DNA of 64,000 nucleotides. It comes from an uncultured Oscillospiraceae bacterium (GTDB lineage Bacteria; Bacillota; Clostridia; Oscillospirales; Oscillospiraceae). The notes below the pieces were generated by a model. It did no database searches. It saw nothing but the letters and a program-made list of their open reading frames with translations, and was not told the DNA's origin. Below, in pieces: positions 9,317 through 18,247 of the stretch. The first letter of the stretch is position 1. Every line of letters starts with the position of its first letter. The stretch is from assembly GCA_900763675.1 (NCBI GenBank), contig CAAFLE010000104.1:1-64000 (forward strand), written 5' to 3'. The position numbers and the translations under genes were made by a program.

Positions 9317-11536
9317 TTACCACCGCTTCGGGCGGCGCAGGGCGCTGATCTTCCGGTAGCAGCTCCGGCAGAGCCGCCCGCTCTGGTGGAGCGGCAGCGC
9401 CGCGCCGCACCGGGCGCAGAAGCGGATGTTGTTTTTGAGATTGTAGAGCAGTATCTGGTTGATGCTCTCGGCGGCGTCCTCGCGCTTTTCGTAGAGCGCC
9501 TCGCGGTCGATGGGGCAGCCGAACGCTTTGGAAAACGAGAAGTAAAGATCGAGCATCCGGCAGTAGCGCTCCAGCTGCGGCAGCGTCGCGGTATGACCCT
9601 CCGGCAGCTCCGGGCAGCGCAGCGGCTGATTTTCCTTGAAGTCGCGCAGAAACGCGAAGAACAGCTGCAAAAGCTCCTCCTCCGTTTCGTCGAACGGAAT
9701 GTTGGCGCAGCGCAGCTCCTGCTCGCGGGTGAGCGTAAAGCCCGCCTGCCGCACCTTGCCGATGAGCGTGATATACCGGCTCACATCCAGCTTGACGTAG
9801 GGCGCGGCGGTCGGCATTTTGCTCCACTCGGTCAGTACTTCCAGCAGGTCATGCTCGACCTGCAGCACAAGCTCCGAAAAGCCTGCCACGGCGGTTTCGA
9901 GCGGCGGCACGGTCGTTTCCAGCCCGGCGCGGATCAGCTCGAGATTTTCCGTCGCGCCGACATAGCCCTTGTCATACATCCCGTAGCGCCCGGCTCGTCC
10001 GGCGATCTGCTGAATTTCGGCGGGCTTCAGCTCGCGCCGCTCCACGCCGTCGAACTTCTGCGTATCGAGAAAGATGACGCGCCGGATCGGCAGATTCAGC
10101 CCCATGCCGATGGCGTCGGTCGAAACGACGTACTGCATCCGCCCTTCAAGAAAGCCCTCCATCTGCCGCCGCCGGGTCGTATAGGGCAGAGCGCCGTAGA
10201 TGATGGCGGGTTCCTTTCCGTGGGCGCGGAGGTCCTCCGCCACGGACAGCACGCCGAGCTTCGAGAACGTGATGAGCGCGTCGCCGGGCTTTACGTCGTC
10301 AAAGTCGATCTCCCGGCGCATACAGACGAGCGGCGTTTTGCGCAGATGCCGGATCTCCTCCCATGTGTCGCCGGTGCTTTCAATGATGCGGATCAGAAGC
10401 TCCCGCGCTTCCGGCGCGGCGCAGAGATGTACCTCCGGGGCAAGCACGCCGAGAATGGCGCGGGTCCACGCAAAGCCGCGCTCGCGGTCGGCGATCATCT
10501 GGCACTCGTCGATTACTGCCACGTCGTACCGGGCGGAGAGATCGAGCTTTTCCGCCGTGGCAGCGACGTGGGTGTCGCCCTCGCGGCGGTCCTCCTCCTC
10601 GCCGGTCGTGAGCGAGCAGGCAACCCCGGCGTCGAGCAGCCGCTCCTGCGCTTCAAGCGCGAGCAGACGGAGCGGCGCAAGGTATACGCCCGTCCCGGCG
10701 CGGCGCAGCCGTTCAAAGCCTGCATACGTCTTGCCGGTGTTCGTCCCGCCGGTATGCAGAATAAAATGGCGGTGCATGGCGCGAGCGTCCGGGTACTCGT
10801 CCTTCGGGTTGAGCGCAACAAGCAGTTTTAGGCTCGACCGGATGGCACGCGGGATATAGAATACGGAGTAGAGATAGGAGAGCGGGTGCTGCAAAAGCTC
10901 GCCCACGGGAAACGCGCCCTGTTCCAGCAGACCGTCGATGTTCGCCTCCGGCTGCGCGGCGGAAAAGGCGGCGATGTCCCGCCCGGCGAGCGCGAGCAGC
11001 ACGGAGGCGTAGCGGCTTTTGAGCTTTCCGGCAAGCGGCGCGGCGGTATTTGCGCCGAGCCACGGCGCCGCGGTAATGAACCGCCGCAGCACCGCGCCGA
11101 GCGGCTCTCTGCCGCTCCCGGCTTCCAGGTGCAGAAAATGGTCGATGTAGCTGATGCTCTGCCCGATCTTGAGCCGTTTCGCCCAGCCGACGGCCGCGAT
11201 CTGGCGGACGATCGCCTCATGGTAGCGCCCGGCGAGGATCGTCTCGCGTACGGCGGGCTTTTCGGCGGCGTCCCATGCGCTCTTCAAAAGCTCCGCCGCG
11301 GCGAAAAGAGCGTCCGTCTCGGAAAGCTCCGACGCTTCGTCCTGCGCGGCGGCACGCTGCGAGCGGAAGCTCTCGCCCTGCTCGGCGGTCTGGATGTCCT
11401 CCACGCGCCATGCGCGGATGCGCCGCCCGTTCCGGTAGATCCGCTGCGGCGCCGGCAGCAGCGACGCAATCAGATCCTCCGACCAGCCGCGGCTTTTGAG
11501 CGTTCCCGCCGTCCATAGTTTGGAATTTTTACTCAC
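9317..11536 (-). CDS. SUV3-like superfamily 2 RNA helicase with C-terminal zinc ribbon
   Basis: The 739-residue product resembles the mitochondrial/bacterial SUV3 helicases. Residues 1-50 look like a small winged DNA- or RNA-binding unit (TAGTLKSRGW, then RAWRVEDIQ). About 60-250 is helical. The Walker A motif GGTNTGKT lies at 263-270 and the Walker B variant DECQ at 343-346. Later come STDAIGMGLNLP and QQIAGRAGRYG (motif VI). The tail carries a CxxC-x11-CxxC ribbon (CARC, CRSC). The start is GTG at 11536 behind GAGGAG. SUV3 proteins act in 3'-to-5' RNA unwinding and decay in mitochondria; the bacterial role is not settled. It is alone between a convergent operon and a divergent ABC operon. 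Confidence 0.85.
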   Translation of the reverse strand: MSKNSKLWTAGTLKSRGWSEDLIASLLPAPQRIYRNGRRIRAWRVEDIQTAEQGESFRSQRAAAQDEASELSETDALFAAAELLKSAWDAAEKPAVRETILAGRYHEAIVRQIAAVGWAKRLKIGQSISYIDHFLHLEAGSGREPLGAVLRRFITAAPWLGANTAAPLAGKLKSRYASVLLALAGRDIAAFSAAQPEANIDGLLEQGAFPVGELLQHPLSYLYSVFYIPRAIRSSLKLLVALNPKDEYPDARAMHRHFILHTGGTNTGKTYAGFERLRRAGTGVYLAPLRLLALEAQERLLDAGVACSLTTGEEEDRREGDTHVAATAEKLDLSARYDVAVIDECQMIADRERGFAWTRAILGVLAPEVHLCAAPEARELLIRIIESTGDTWEEIRHLRKTPLVCMRREIDFDDVKPGDALITFSKLGVLSVAEDLRAHGKEPAIIYGALPYTTRRRQMEGFLEGRMQYVVSTDAIGMGLNLPIRRVIFLDTQKFDGVERRELKPAEIQQIAGRAGRYGMYDKGYVGATENLELIRAGLETTVPPLETAVAGFSELVLQVEHDLLEVLTEWSKMPTAAPYVKLDVSRYITLIGKVRQAGFTLTREQELRCANIPFDETEEELLQLFFAFLRDFKENQPLRCPELPEGHTATLPQLERYCRMLDLYFSFSKAFGCPIDREALYEKREDAAESINQILLYNLKNNIRFCARCGAALPLHQSGRLCRSCYRKISALRRPKRW

Positions 11537-11567
11537 TTGTATCGTTTCTCCTCGAAATTTCGGAAAT

Positions 11568-11596
11568 ACTATACCAGATTATCTCCCGGCAGGCAA
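11568..11596 (-). promoter_or_regulatory. Promoter of the helicase gene
   Basis: On the minus strand, TTGCCT (11596-11591) and TATAGT (11573-11568) are separated by 17 bp. The -10 lies about 30 bases before the GTG start. It is back to back with the plus-strand promoter at 11605. Confidence 0.65.
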
Positions 11597-11604
11597 GTAA
11601 GGGC

Positions 11605-11645
11605 TTGACAGCACGGATGGATTGTGTATAATGAGCATACACAAT
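11605..11645 (+). promoter_or_regulatory. Promoter and palindromic operator of the ABC/GntR/asparaginase operon
   Basis: Consensus TTGACA (11605-11610) and TATAAT (11627-11632) are 16 bp apart. An inverted repeat ATTGTGTA (11621-11628) / TACACAAT (11638-11645), spaced by 9 bp, covers the -10 box. GTGTA-TACAC arms resemble sites of YtrA-type GntR regulators, and such a regulator is encoded in the same operon (13168). Autorepression is therefore the likely reading, by inference. Confidence 0.8.
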
Positions 11646-11672
11646 AAATCATCCGACAGGGAGGAATGCGCG

Positions 11673-12521
11673 ATGGAGCTTTTGTCCGTGCGCGAGCTTT
11701 GCAAGGTTTATCCGGGCTTTACGCTCGATCATGTTTCGTTTTCGCTGGAAAGCGGGTATATCATGGGATTCATCGGGCGCAACGGCGCGGGTAAGACGAC
11801 GACGCTCAAAAGTATGCTCGGTCTGGTCCATCCGGACGGCGGCACGGTGGAGATGTTCGGAAAGGACTTCCGGGAAAACGAGACCGCCTGCCGGCAGGAG
11901 CTTGGCGTGGTGCTGGGCGATGCGCGGTACTACGGCTCGAAGCGTCTGCGCGACGTTGCCGAGACGACGGCGCGGTTTTACACGCACTGGGACGACGCCG
12001 CGTACCGCGGCTATATGAAGCGCTTCGCTCTGGACGAGACGAAGCGCGTGCGCGAGCTTTCCACGGGGATGTGGGTCAAATTCACTCTCGCACTGGCGCT
12101 CTCGCACGGGGCGCGGCTTCTCATTCTCGACGAACCGACGAGCGGGCTGGACCCCGTGAGCCGCGACGAGCTGACGGACATTTTCCGCGACACGGTTTCC
12201 GACGGCACGCGGAGCATCCTCTTTTCCACGCACATCATTTCCGATCTCGAAAAGTGCGCCGACCTTATCACGTACATCCACGGCGGAAAGATCCTCACCA
12301 GCACGGACCGCGACAGCTTCACCGACGCCTACCGCAAGGTGACCGGCGGCAGAGAGGAGCTGACGGACGCGGTGCGCGAGTGCGCCGTCGGGCTGCGCGA
12401 GCAGAGCTTCGGCTTTGAGACCATGATGAAAACGGAGGACGCGCTCGCGTCCGGTCTCGCAGTAGAGCCGATCGGCATGGAGGAGATCATGGTACACATC
12501 GAACGGGAGGAGAGAGCATGA
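11673..12521 (+). CDS. ABC transporter ATP-binding protein, YtrB-like
   Basis: This 282-residue cytoplasmic ATPase carries Walker A GRNGAGKTTTLK (about residue 37), a Q-loop, a degenerate signature LSTGMWVKF in place of LSGGQ, Walker B LLILDEPTSGLDP, and the switch His in STHIISD. The altered signature and the partner permease fit the exporters of unknown cargo that are controlled by YtrA-type GntR proteins in Bacillus. The frame is open from 11622, but the ATG at 11673 sits behind AGGGAGGAA. The stop overlaps the permease start. Confidence 0.88.
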   Translation: MELLSVRELCKVYPGFTLDHVSFSLESGYIMGFIGRNGAGKTTTLKSMLGLVHPDGGTVEMFGKDFRENETACRQELGVVLGDARYYGSKRLRDVAETTARFYTHWDDAAYRGYMKRFALDETKRVRELSTGMWVKFTLALALSHGARLLILDEPTSGLDPVSRDELTDIFRDTVSDGTRSILFSTHIISDLEKCADLITYIHGGKILTSTDRDSFTDAYRKVTGGREELTDAVRECAVGLREQSFGFETMMKTEDALASGLAVEPIGMEEIMVHIEREERA

Positions 12522-13171
12522 AAAATCTGCTGTATAAGGAGTTCCGGCTGGCGATCCATCCGAGCGTGTATCTGTTCTTCCTGCTCTCGGCGCTGCTGCT
12601 CGTGCCGTCGTACCCCTATTATGTGAGCTTTTTCTATCTGATGCTCGGCGTGTTTCTTACGTTCAAAACCAACCGCGCCGAGAACGATATTTTCTATTCG
12701 GCGCTGCTGCCGGTGCGCAAGGGCGACGTTGTCCGCGCCCGCGTCCTCGCCGTGGCGATTCTGGAGCTTGTCAACCTCCTGATCGCCGTGCCGTTTGCGA
12801 TCCTCTCCGTGAAGATCAACCCCGCCGGGGAAAATAACGCCGGCATCGAGCCGAATGTGGCGTTTTTCGGACTGTCGTTTCTGATGTACGGCGGATTCAA
12901 CTTTATTTTCTTCCCGATCTTTTATAAGACCGGGCGGAGCGAGGGCAAGGCGTTTCTCTGGAGCGGCGTGTTCACGCTTTTGTATATCGCCGTCGCGGAA
13001 TCGCTCGCGCAGCATATCCCCTCGCCGGTGAGCGCGTATCTGGACACCGCGGAAAAAGCCGCGCAGCTGCGCCAGCTCCCGGTGCTGCTCGGCGGCATCG
13101 TCCTCTGGGCGGTTCTCACGCTGCTCTCGGCGAAGCGCAGCGCGGAGCGGTTTGAAAAGGTGGATCTGTGA
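12518..13171 (+). CDS. ABC-2 type transporter permease
   Basis: This 217-residue hydrophobic protein has about six membrane segments: the pair SVYLFFLLSALLL and VSFFYLMLGVFLTF near the start, then VLAVAILELVNLLIAVPFAI, a FFGLSFLMYGGFNFIFF segment, and two near the C-terminus. The N-terminal MKNLLYKEF is typical of ABC-2 permeases whose cargo is unknown. It overlaps the ATPase upstream and the GntR gene downstream by four bases each and must form the membrane half of that transporter. Possible cargoes are peptides or cell-envelope antibiotics; nothing in the sequence decides. Confidence 0.82.
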   Translation: MKNLLYKEFRLAIHPSVYLFFLLSALLLVPSYPYYVSFFYLMLGVFLTFKTNRAENDIFYSALLPVRKGDVVRARVLAVAILELVNLLIAVPFAILSVKINPAGENNAGIEPNVAFFGLSFLMYGGFNFIFFPIFYKTGRSEGKAFLWSGVFTLLYIAVAESLAQHIPSPVSAYLDTAEKAAQLRQLPVLLGGIVLWAVLTLLSAKRSAERFEKVDL

Positions 13172-13548
13172 AGCTCGCCGTGACGAACACCTCGCCGCTG
13201 CCGCTCTACCGGCAGATCTATGACCAGCTCGCCGCGCAGATTTTGCGCGGGGACATTTCCTCCGGCGAGGTCCTTCCTCCGATCCGCACCGTGGCGCAGG
13301 AGCTTTCCATCAGTCTGATTTCCGTGCGCCGGGCGTGGGACGAGCTGGAGCGGGACGGATTCATCCACACCGCCGTCGGGCGCGGCACGTTTGCCGCCGC
13401 GCTCGGCGAAACGGACAAAACGGCGCTTCGCCGCCGCATACTGAGCGAGAAGCTCTCCGACGCCGCGCAGTTCTGCGCGGCTGTCGGCGCATCCGGAGAG
13501 GAAGCGTCGGCGCTTCTGCGCGAATTGATGGAGGAAAAAAACCGATGA
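13168..13548 (+). CDS. GntR-family regulator, YtrA subfamily
   Basis: The product is 126 residues. A winged helix-turn-helix fills residues about 10-75 (SPLPLYRQIYDQLAAQI, LPPIRTVAQELSIS, LERDGFIHTAVGRGTF). It is followed by only a short helical tail, the hallmark of the YtrA group, which lacks a large effector domain. The start is GTG at 13168, overlapping the permease stop; its own stop overlaps the asparaginase ATG. The operon promoter carries a GTGTA-N-TACAC type palindrome that is its probable operator. Confidence 0.88.
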   Translation: MKLAVTNTSPLPLYRQIYDQLAAQILRGDISSGEVLPPIRTVAQELSISLISVRRAWDELERDGFIHTAVGRGTFAAALGETDKTALRRRILSEKLSDAAQFCAAVGASGEEASALLRELMEEKNR

Positions 13549-14537
13549 GTAAAAAACTGCTGCTGATCGCCACGGGCGGAACCATCGCCTCGCGCCCCGC
13601 GGAGGACGGACTGACCCCGGAGATGACGAGCGAGGAGCTGCTGCAATGCATCCCGGAGGTGCGCAGCCTGTGCGAGATCGACACGGTGCAGCCGTTCAAT
13701 CTTGACAGCACGAATATGCGCCCGGAAAATTGGGTGGAGCTGGTGAAGATCATCCGGGAAAACTATGAGCGGTACGACGGCTTTGTCATCACCCACGGCA
13801 CCGACACGATGGCGTATGCCGCCGCAACGCTTTACTATCTCATCCAGAACAGCCCGAAGCCGGTCGTGCTGACCGGCTCGCAGGTGTCCATCTATGCCCG
13901 CGATACCGACGCCCGCGAGAATCTGCGAAACGCCGTTACCTACGCCGCGGACAGCGACGCCTGCGGCATCCATCTTGTGTTCGATAATAAAGTCATCTGC
14001 GCCAACCGCGCCCAGAAAACGCGCACGCGCAGCTTCAACGCCTTTTCGAGCATCGACTATCCGGAGGTCGCCGTCATCCGCGGCGGCGAGGTGCGCTATT
14101 ATATCCGCGAATCGTTCCCCGGACCGGTGCGGTTTTATGACCGGCTCGACAGCCGCGTGTGCGTCATCAAGCTCATCCCCGGCATGGCGCCGGGCATTCT
14201 CGACTATGTCGCCGAACACGCTCGCGCCGTCATCATCGAGAGCTTCGGCGTCGGCGGCGTGCCGTATTACGACAACGACGATTTCACCGAGAAGATCGGG
14301 CATCTGCTGCGCAACCACGTGAAAGTCATCTTCACCACGCAGGTCTCGCACGAGGGGAGCGACATGGAGCTGTACCGTGTGGGCTTTCGCATCAAGAAAA
14401 AATACGAGCTGCTGGAGGCGTACACCATGACGACCGAAGCGGTTGTGGCAAAGGTGGAGTGGGCGCTTGCCAACTCCGCCGACGACGCGGAGTTCCGGAA
14501 GCTCTTCCTCACGCCTGTCGGCAACGACCGGCTGTAA
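13545..14537 (+). CDS. ansA: L-asparaginase, type I (cytoplasmic)
   Basis: Hydrolyses asparagine to aspartate and ammonia. The 330-residue protein has the first catalytic threonine in ATGGTIAS at its start and the second in THGTDTMAYAA, with VVLTGSQ between. No signal peptide is present, so it is the cytoplasmic form. The same frame reads open from 13335, but the ATG at 13545 overlaps the GntR stop and begins directly with MSKKLLLIATGG. Its coupling to a YtrA-type transporter operon is odd, because no asparagine uptake function is evident; the gene may simply ride along. Confidence 0.92.
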   Translation: MSKKLLLIATGGTIASRPAEDGLTPEMTSEELLQCIPEVRSLCEIDTVQPFNLDSTNMRPENWVELVKIIRENYERYDGFVITHGTDTMAYAAATLYYLIQNSPKPVVLTGSQVSIYARDTDARENLRNAVTYAADSDACGIHLVFDNKVICANRAQKTRTRSFNAFSSIDYPEVAVIRGGEVRYYIRESFPGPVRFYDRLDSRVCVIKLIPGMAPGILDYVAEHARAVIIESFGVGGVPYYDNDDFTEKIGHLLRNHVKVIFTTQVSHEGSDMELYRVGFRIKKKYELLEAYTMTTEAVVAKVEWALANSADDAEFRKLFLTPVGNDRL

Positions 14538-14552
14538 TTCCGTCAAAAAGTA

Positions 14553-14583
14553 CCGCGCCCGGAGGATACCCCTCCGGGCGCGG
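14553..14583. terminator. Shared terminator between convergent genes
   Basis: A 13-bp perfect GC-rich stem (14553-14565 with 14571-14583) with a 5-base loop lies between asparaginase and the convergent TepA-like gene, with ATTTTT shortly after it on the plus strand. Confidence 0.75.
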
Positions 14584-14587
14584 CGCG

Positions 14588-15229
14588 TCATTTTTCCGCA
14601 ATGCGCCGGTGCAGATAGTCCAGCGCGTCGGACAGCCCGCCGAGCCGGTCGATCAGCCCCGATGAGACTGCCTCCTCGCCGTCCAGCACGCTGCCGACGT
14701 CCTGCGTCAGCTCGCCGGTGCGGTTCATGTATTCGGTAAACTTTTCCGGCGAGATGTGCGAGTGGTCGGTGATAAACCGGACGATCCGGTCACTGATACG
14801 CGAAATATAGTCGTAGGTCTGCGGCACGCCGATCACAACGCCGGTGATCCGTACCGGGTGGATCGTCACGGCGGCGCTCGGCACGATGAACGAGCGGTCC
14901 GCCGCCACGGCGAGCGGCACGCCAATGGAATGCCCGCCGCCGAGAACGAGACTTGCCGTCGGCTTGCGCATCCCGGCGATCAGCTCGGCAAGACCCAGCC
15001 CCGCTTCAATGTCTCCGCCGACGGTGTTGAGCAGTATGAGCAGCGCGTGGATGTCCTCGGCTTCCTCCACGGCGGCGAGCAGCGGCATGATGTGCTCGTA
15101 CTTCGTCGTTTTTGTATCCGGCGGCAGCATCACGTGACCCTCGATCTGCCCGATGATCGTGATGCAGTGGATCTCGCCCGCCTTGGAACAGCCGAGCGAG
15201 CGCAGCGCTTCGGCTTCTCTGTCCTCCAT
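14588..15229 (-). CDS. TepA-like ClpP-family serine peptidase
   Basis: This 213-residue protein has the ClpP/crotonase fold. LLILNTVGGDIEAGLGL forms the oxyanion strand, GGGHSIGVPLAVAADRSF holds the presumed Ser nucleophile, and AAVTIHPVRITG the His. It lacks the canonical ClpP propeptide and resembles the sporulating-Firmicute TepA group (translocation-enhancing protein), which acts near the membrane without a known Clp ATPase. The frame extends to 15304, but the ATG at 15229 lies at a good distance from AGGAGGG. Its substrates are unknown. No neighbour explains its role. Confidence 0.8.
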   Translation of the reverse strand: MEDREAEALRSLGCSKAGEIHCITIIGQIEGHVMLPPDTKTTKYEHIMPLLAAVEEAEDIHALLILLNTVGGDIEAGLGLAELIAGMRKPTASLVLGGGHSIGVPLAVAADRSFIVPSAAVTIHPVRITGVVIGVPQTYDYISRISDRIVRFITDHSHISPEKFTEYMNRTGELTQDVGSVLDGEEAVSSGLIDRLGGLSDALDYLHRRIAEK

Positions 15230-15297
15230 GAGCATCCCTCCTGTCCGGTCAGTATGCCGTGGCGGGCGGAGAAATATGCGCCGTGGGCAGGAATAAA

Positions 15298-15326
15298 TTG
15301 ACAAATCCTGCGATTCTTTTTATAAT
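15298..15326 (+). promoter_or_regulatory. Promoter of the MBOAT/DHHW operon
   Basis: A textbook TTGACA (15298-15303), 17-bp spacer and TATAAT (15321-15326), 33 bases before the ATG of the MBOAT gene. Confidence 0.85.
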
Positions 15327-15358
15327 TATTTGAAATTTGCTCGGAGAGGGCTTGCCGT

Positions 15359-16837
15359 ATGGTTTTTTCCAGTCTGCTGTTTTTATATGCGTTTCTGCCG
15401 CTGTGCCTGATCGTTTATGCCCTCTGCCGCAGTCTGAAAGCGAAGAATATCTGCCTTCTGGGATTCTCGCTTGTTTTCTATGCGTGGGGCGAGCCGGTAT
15501 ACGTGCTGCTGCTCGCGGTAATGGCGCTGTTCGACTGGTACTTTGCCCTGCGCGTGCAGAGAGCGAAGGCGCAGAACGGAAACGCCAAGCTCTTTGTCGC
15601 GCTCGCGTGCGTGGTGAATCTCGGGCTGATCGGCTTTTTCAAGTACGCCGGCATGGTCTGCTCGATCTTCGGGACCGTCCCGGCGTTCGTGCAGAACATC
15701 GCGCTCCCGCTCGGCATTTCGTTTTATACGTTCCAGCTTTTGAGCTACGTGGTGGACGTGTACCGCGGCGACGCCGAGGCGCAGGAAAAATACTGGCACG
15801 TGCTGCTCTATGCCGCGCTCTTCCACCAGTGCATCGCCGGACCCATCGTCCGGTATAAGACCGTGGCGCAGGAGCTGTTTGAGGGACGCGACGAGCTTGC
15901 CGACCGCAGCCGCGGCTGCACGCGCTTCTGCGTGGGTCTTGCGAAGAAAACGGTCCTTGCCAACGTCTGCGGTTCCGTGGCGGACACGCTGCTGCTCACC
16001 GACGCCGCCATCGGCTCGGCGGCGCAGCTTTCGGAAAATTTAGCCGCGCTCACGAGCGCCCCGGCGCTCGGGCTGTGGATCGGCATGATCGCGTATGCAT
16101 TCCAGATCTATTTTGATTTCTCCGCCTATTCGGACATGGCGATCGGCATGGGGCAGATGATCGGGCTGCACTATCTCGAAAACTTCAACTATCCGTACAT
16201 ATCCCGCACCGCCACGGAGTTCTGGCGGCGGTGGCATATGTCGCTCGGCACGTTCTTCCGCGACTATGTGTATATCCCGCTCGGCGGCAACCGGAAGGGG
16301 AGAGGGCGGACGCTTTTGAACCTCTTCATCGTCTGGGCGCTCACCGGTCTGTGGCACGGCGCAAGCTGGAACTTTGTCCTGTGGGGGATTTACTATTTCG
16401 TGCTGCTCATGCTCGACCGGCTGTTCTGGCAGAAGTTGCTCGACGCTCTGCCGAAAGCCGTCGGCGCGGTGCTGTCGCATATCACGCTGCCGCTCGCAGT
16501 GCTGTTCGGCTGGGTGCTTTTCAAATTCACCTCGCTGCCGCTTGCCGCGGCGGTCGTGCGCGGAATGTTCTGCGCCAACGGCAACGCCTTTACGACCTTC
16601 ACCGTGACGGCGGAGGTCAAGAGCCATATGTATCTTCTCGCGTTCTGCGTCCTCGCCGCGACGCCGCTGTTCTCCCGCATCGCCAAACTCTGGGAGAGCG
16701 CCGGGGAGCAGAGCGTCCTTGCGAGAAAGACCTACGGAGCCGCCGCTTACGGCGTCGTACCCGTGGCGCTGCTGCTTTTGAGTACCGCGTGTCTTGTCGG
16801 CAACAGCTTCAACCCGTTTTTGTACTTCCGATTCTGA
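15359..16837 (+). CDS. MBOAT-family membrane O-acyltransferase
   Basis: This 492-residue polytopic membrane protein has about ten to eleven hydrophobic segments. It contains the family core FWRRWHMSLGTFFRDYVYIPLGG near residues 288-308 and ALTGLWHGASWNFVLWG with the invariant histidine. Relatives (AlgI, PatA, DltB) move acetyl or other acyl groups across the membrane onto polysaccharide, peptidoglycan or teichoic acid. The next gene encodes a DHHW/AlgX-like extracytoplasmic protein, the usual partner, so surface glycan O-acetylation is likely; the acceptor cannot be told from sequence. GGAGAGGG precedes the ATG. Confidence 0.92.
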   Translation: MVFSSLLFLYAFLPLCLIVYALCRSLKAKNICLLGFSLVFYAWGEPVYVLLLAVMALFDWYFALRVQRAKAQNGNAKLFVALACVVNLGLIGFFKYAGMVCSIFGTVPAFVQNIALPLGISFYTFQLLSYVVDVYRGDAEAQEKYWHVLLYAALFHQCIAGPIVRYKTVAQELFEGRDELADRSRGCTRFCVGLAKKTVLANVCGSVADTLLLTDAAIGSAAQLSENLAALTSAPALGLWIGMIAYAFQIYFDFSAYSDMAIGMGQMIGLHYLENFNYPYISRTATEFWRRWHMSLGTFFRDYVYIPLGGNRKGRGRTLLNLFIVWALTGLWHGASWNFVLWGIYYFVLLMLDRLFWQKLLDALPKAVGAVLSHITLPLAVLFGWVLFKFTSLPLAAAVVRGMFCANGNAFTTFTVTAEVKSHMYLLAFCVLAATPLFSRIAKLWESAGEQSVLARKTYGAAAYGVVPVALLLLSTACLVGNSFNPFLYFRF

Positions 16838-16847
16838 AAGGACGACT

Positions 16848-18242
16848 ATGCACGACGAAAAAAGCCCGGTAAACCGCCCGGACGAAGCGGCTTCCCCGGA
16901 AAAAACAAAAAAGCGCTCCCGGTTTGCGGGACTGCCGTTTTTCCTCGCGCTGGGTGTGCTGACGCTCGTCGCGTGGATGCTCCCGCTGCGCCCGACGGTT
17001 TCGGAAACGGAAAAGCGCACGCTCGAACCGTTCCCGGCGTTTTCCCTCGCCGCGGCGGCGGACGGGAGCTATTTCTCCGACATCGGTCTCTGGTTTTCCG
17101 ACACGTTTCCCGGACGCGACGGCTGGATCCGCGCCGCGCAGCAGCTGGAAAGTCTGTACGGCGATTCCAGCGTGACGGTTTACGGCAACGCCTCCGCCGG
17201 GGACAAGATCCCCGTCCCGGCGGCGGTCACACCCGCGCCGGAGACGCCCGCGGACCCGGCAGAGCCGACGACCGAGCCGACGCCGACCCCGGAGCCGACA
17301 TCTACCCCGGAGCCGGAGTGGGGCGGGGAAAACCCGGACGACGAGCTGGTATCGCTTGGCGCCGTCATCCAGATCGGCGACAGCGTTTATACCTATACGT
17401 CCTTCAACCAGTATTTTGCGGACGTCTATGCCGGGAATGTAACGAGAGCGGCGGACCTGCTCGAAGGCAAGTGCCGCGTGTTCGATGTGTTTGTCCTCCA
17501 CGGCACAACGCTCATGCTCCCGCGGGAATACCGGGAATCCATCGGCGTCGCCTGCGAGGAGGACATCCTCACCTACGTCAATTCACAGATGGGCGACAAT
17601 GTCTACTGCGTGGATACGTTCAACTCGCTGCTGCCGCACAACAGCGAATACATCTATTTCCGCACCGACCACCACTGGACGGCGCTCGGCGCGTGGTATG
17701 CCTATGCGGAGTGGGCAAAAACGGCGGGCTTTGAGCCGGTGCCGCTCAGCGAGTATGAGGAGGTCGTGCAGGAGCCGTTTTACGGCAGTCTCTTCTATCA
17801 GGCACACCAGAGCAGCAAGCTGACGCCCGATCAGGTGTACGCCTATGTCCCGCCCGGAGACGTGCATCTTTATATCCATCAGGGCAGCGGAGACACGCTC
17901 GAAAACCGCGGCTATGAGCAGACGCTCATCACCCAGATCCGTGGGAACGACAAATATATGTGCTTCCTCACCGGCGATTTCCCGCTGTGTACGTTCGTGA
18001 ACAACGACATCACCGACGGCAGCGCGTGTCTGCTCGTGAAAAACTCCAACGGCAACCCGTTCGGGTACTATCTCACGCAGCATTACCAGTATGTCTATGT
18101 GATGGATTACCGGAAATACACCCGCCGCTCGCTGACGGAGTTCGCGGACTATTACGATGTGGACGACGTCATTTTCTGTCTGAGCAGCGGTCAGGCGCAG
18201 AGCTACGGCGGCAACACGCTGCTCACAAAGCTCGTCAAATAA
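16848..18242 (+). CDS. DHHW-family (AlgX/AlgJ-like) extracytoplasmic protein
   Basis: The product has 464 residues. A Lys/Glu-rich cytoplasmic tail (1-22) leads to one membrane anchor (GLPFFLALGVLTLVAWML). Then come the family segment TVSETEKRTLEPFP, a flexible linker of Pro-Thr-Glu-Pro repeats (about residues 122-160) and a SGNH-like domain with TDHHWTALGAWYAY. In AlgJ/AlgX relatives the DHHW motif belongs to the acetyl-transfer site, so this protein probably receives acyl groups from the MBOAT partner 10 bases upstream. The frame runs open from 16794; ATG 16848 follows AAAGGACG. Confidence 0.87.
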   Translation: MHDEKSPVNRPDEAASPEKTKKRSRFAGLPFFLALGVLTLVAWMLPLRPTVSETEKRTLEPFPAFSLAAAADGSYFSDIGLWFSDTFPGRDGWIRAAQQLESLYGDSSVTVYGNASAGDKIPVPAAVTPAPETPADPAEPTTEPTPTPEPTSTPEPEWGGENPDDELVSLGAVIQIGDSVYTYTSFNQYFADVYAGNVTRAADLLEGKCRVFDVFVLHGTTLMLPREYRESIGVACEEDILTYVNSQMGDNVYCVDTFNSLLPHNSEYIYFRTDHHWTALGAWYAYAEWAKTAGFEPVPLSEYEEVVQEPFYGSLFYQAHQSSKLTPDQVYAYVPPGDVHLYIHQGSGDTLENRGYEQTLITQIRGNDKYMCFLTGDFPLCTFVNNDITDGSACLLVKNSNGNPFGYYLTQHYQYVYVMDYRKYTRRSLTEFADYYDVDDVIFCLSSGQAQSYGGNTLLTKLVK

Positions 18243-18247
18243 TAAAA

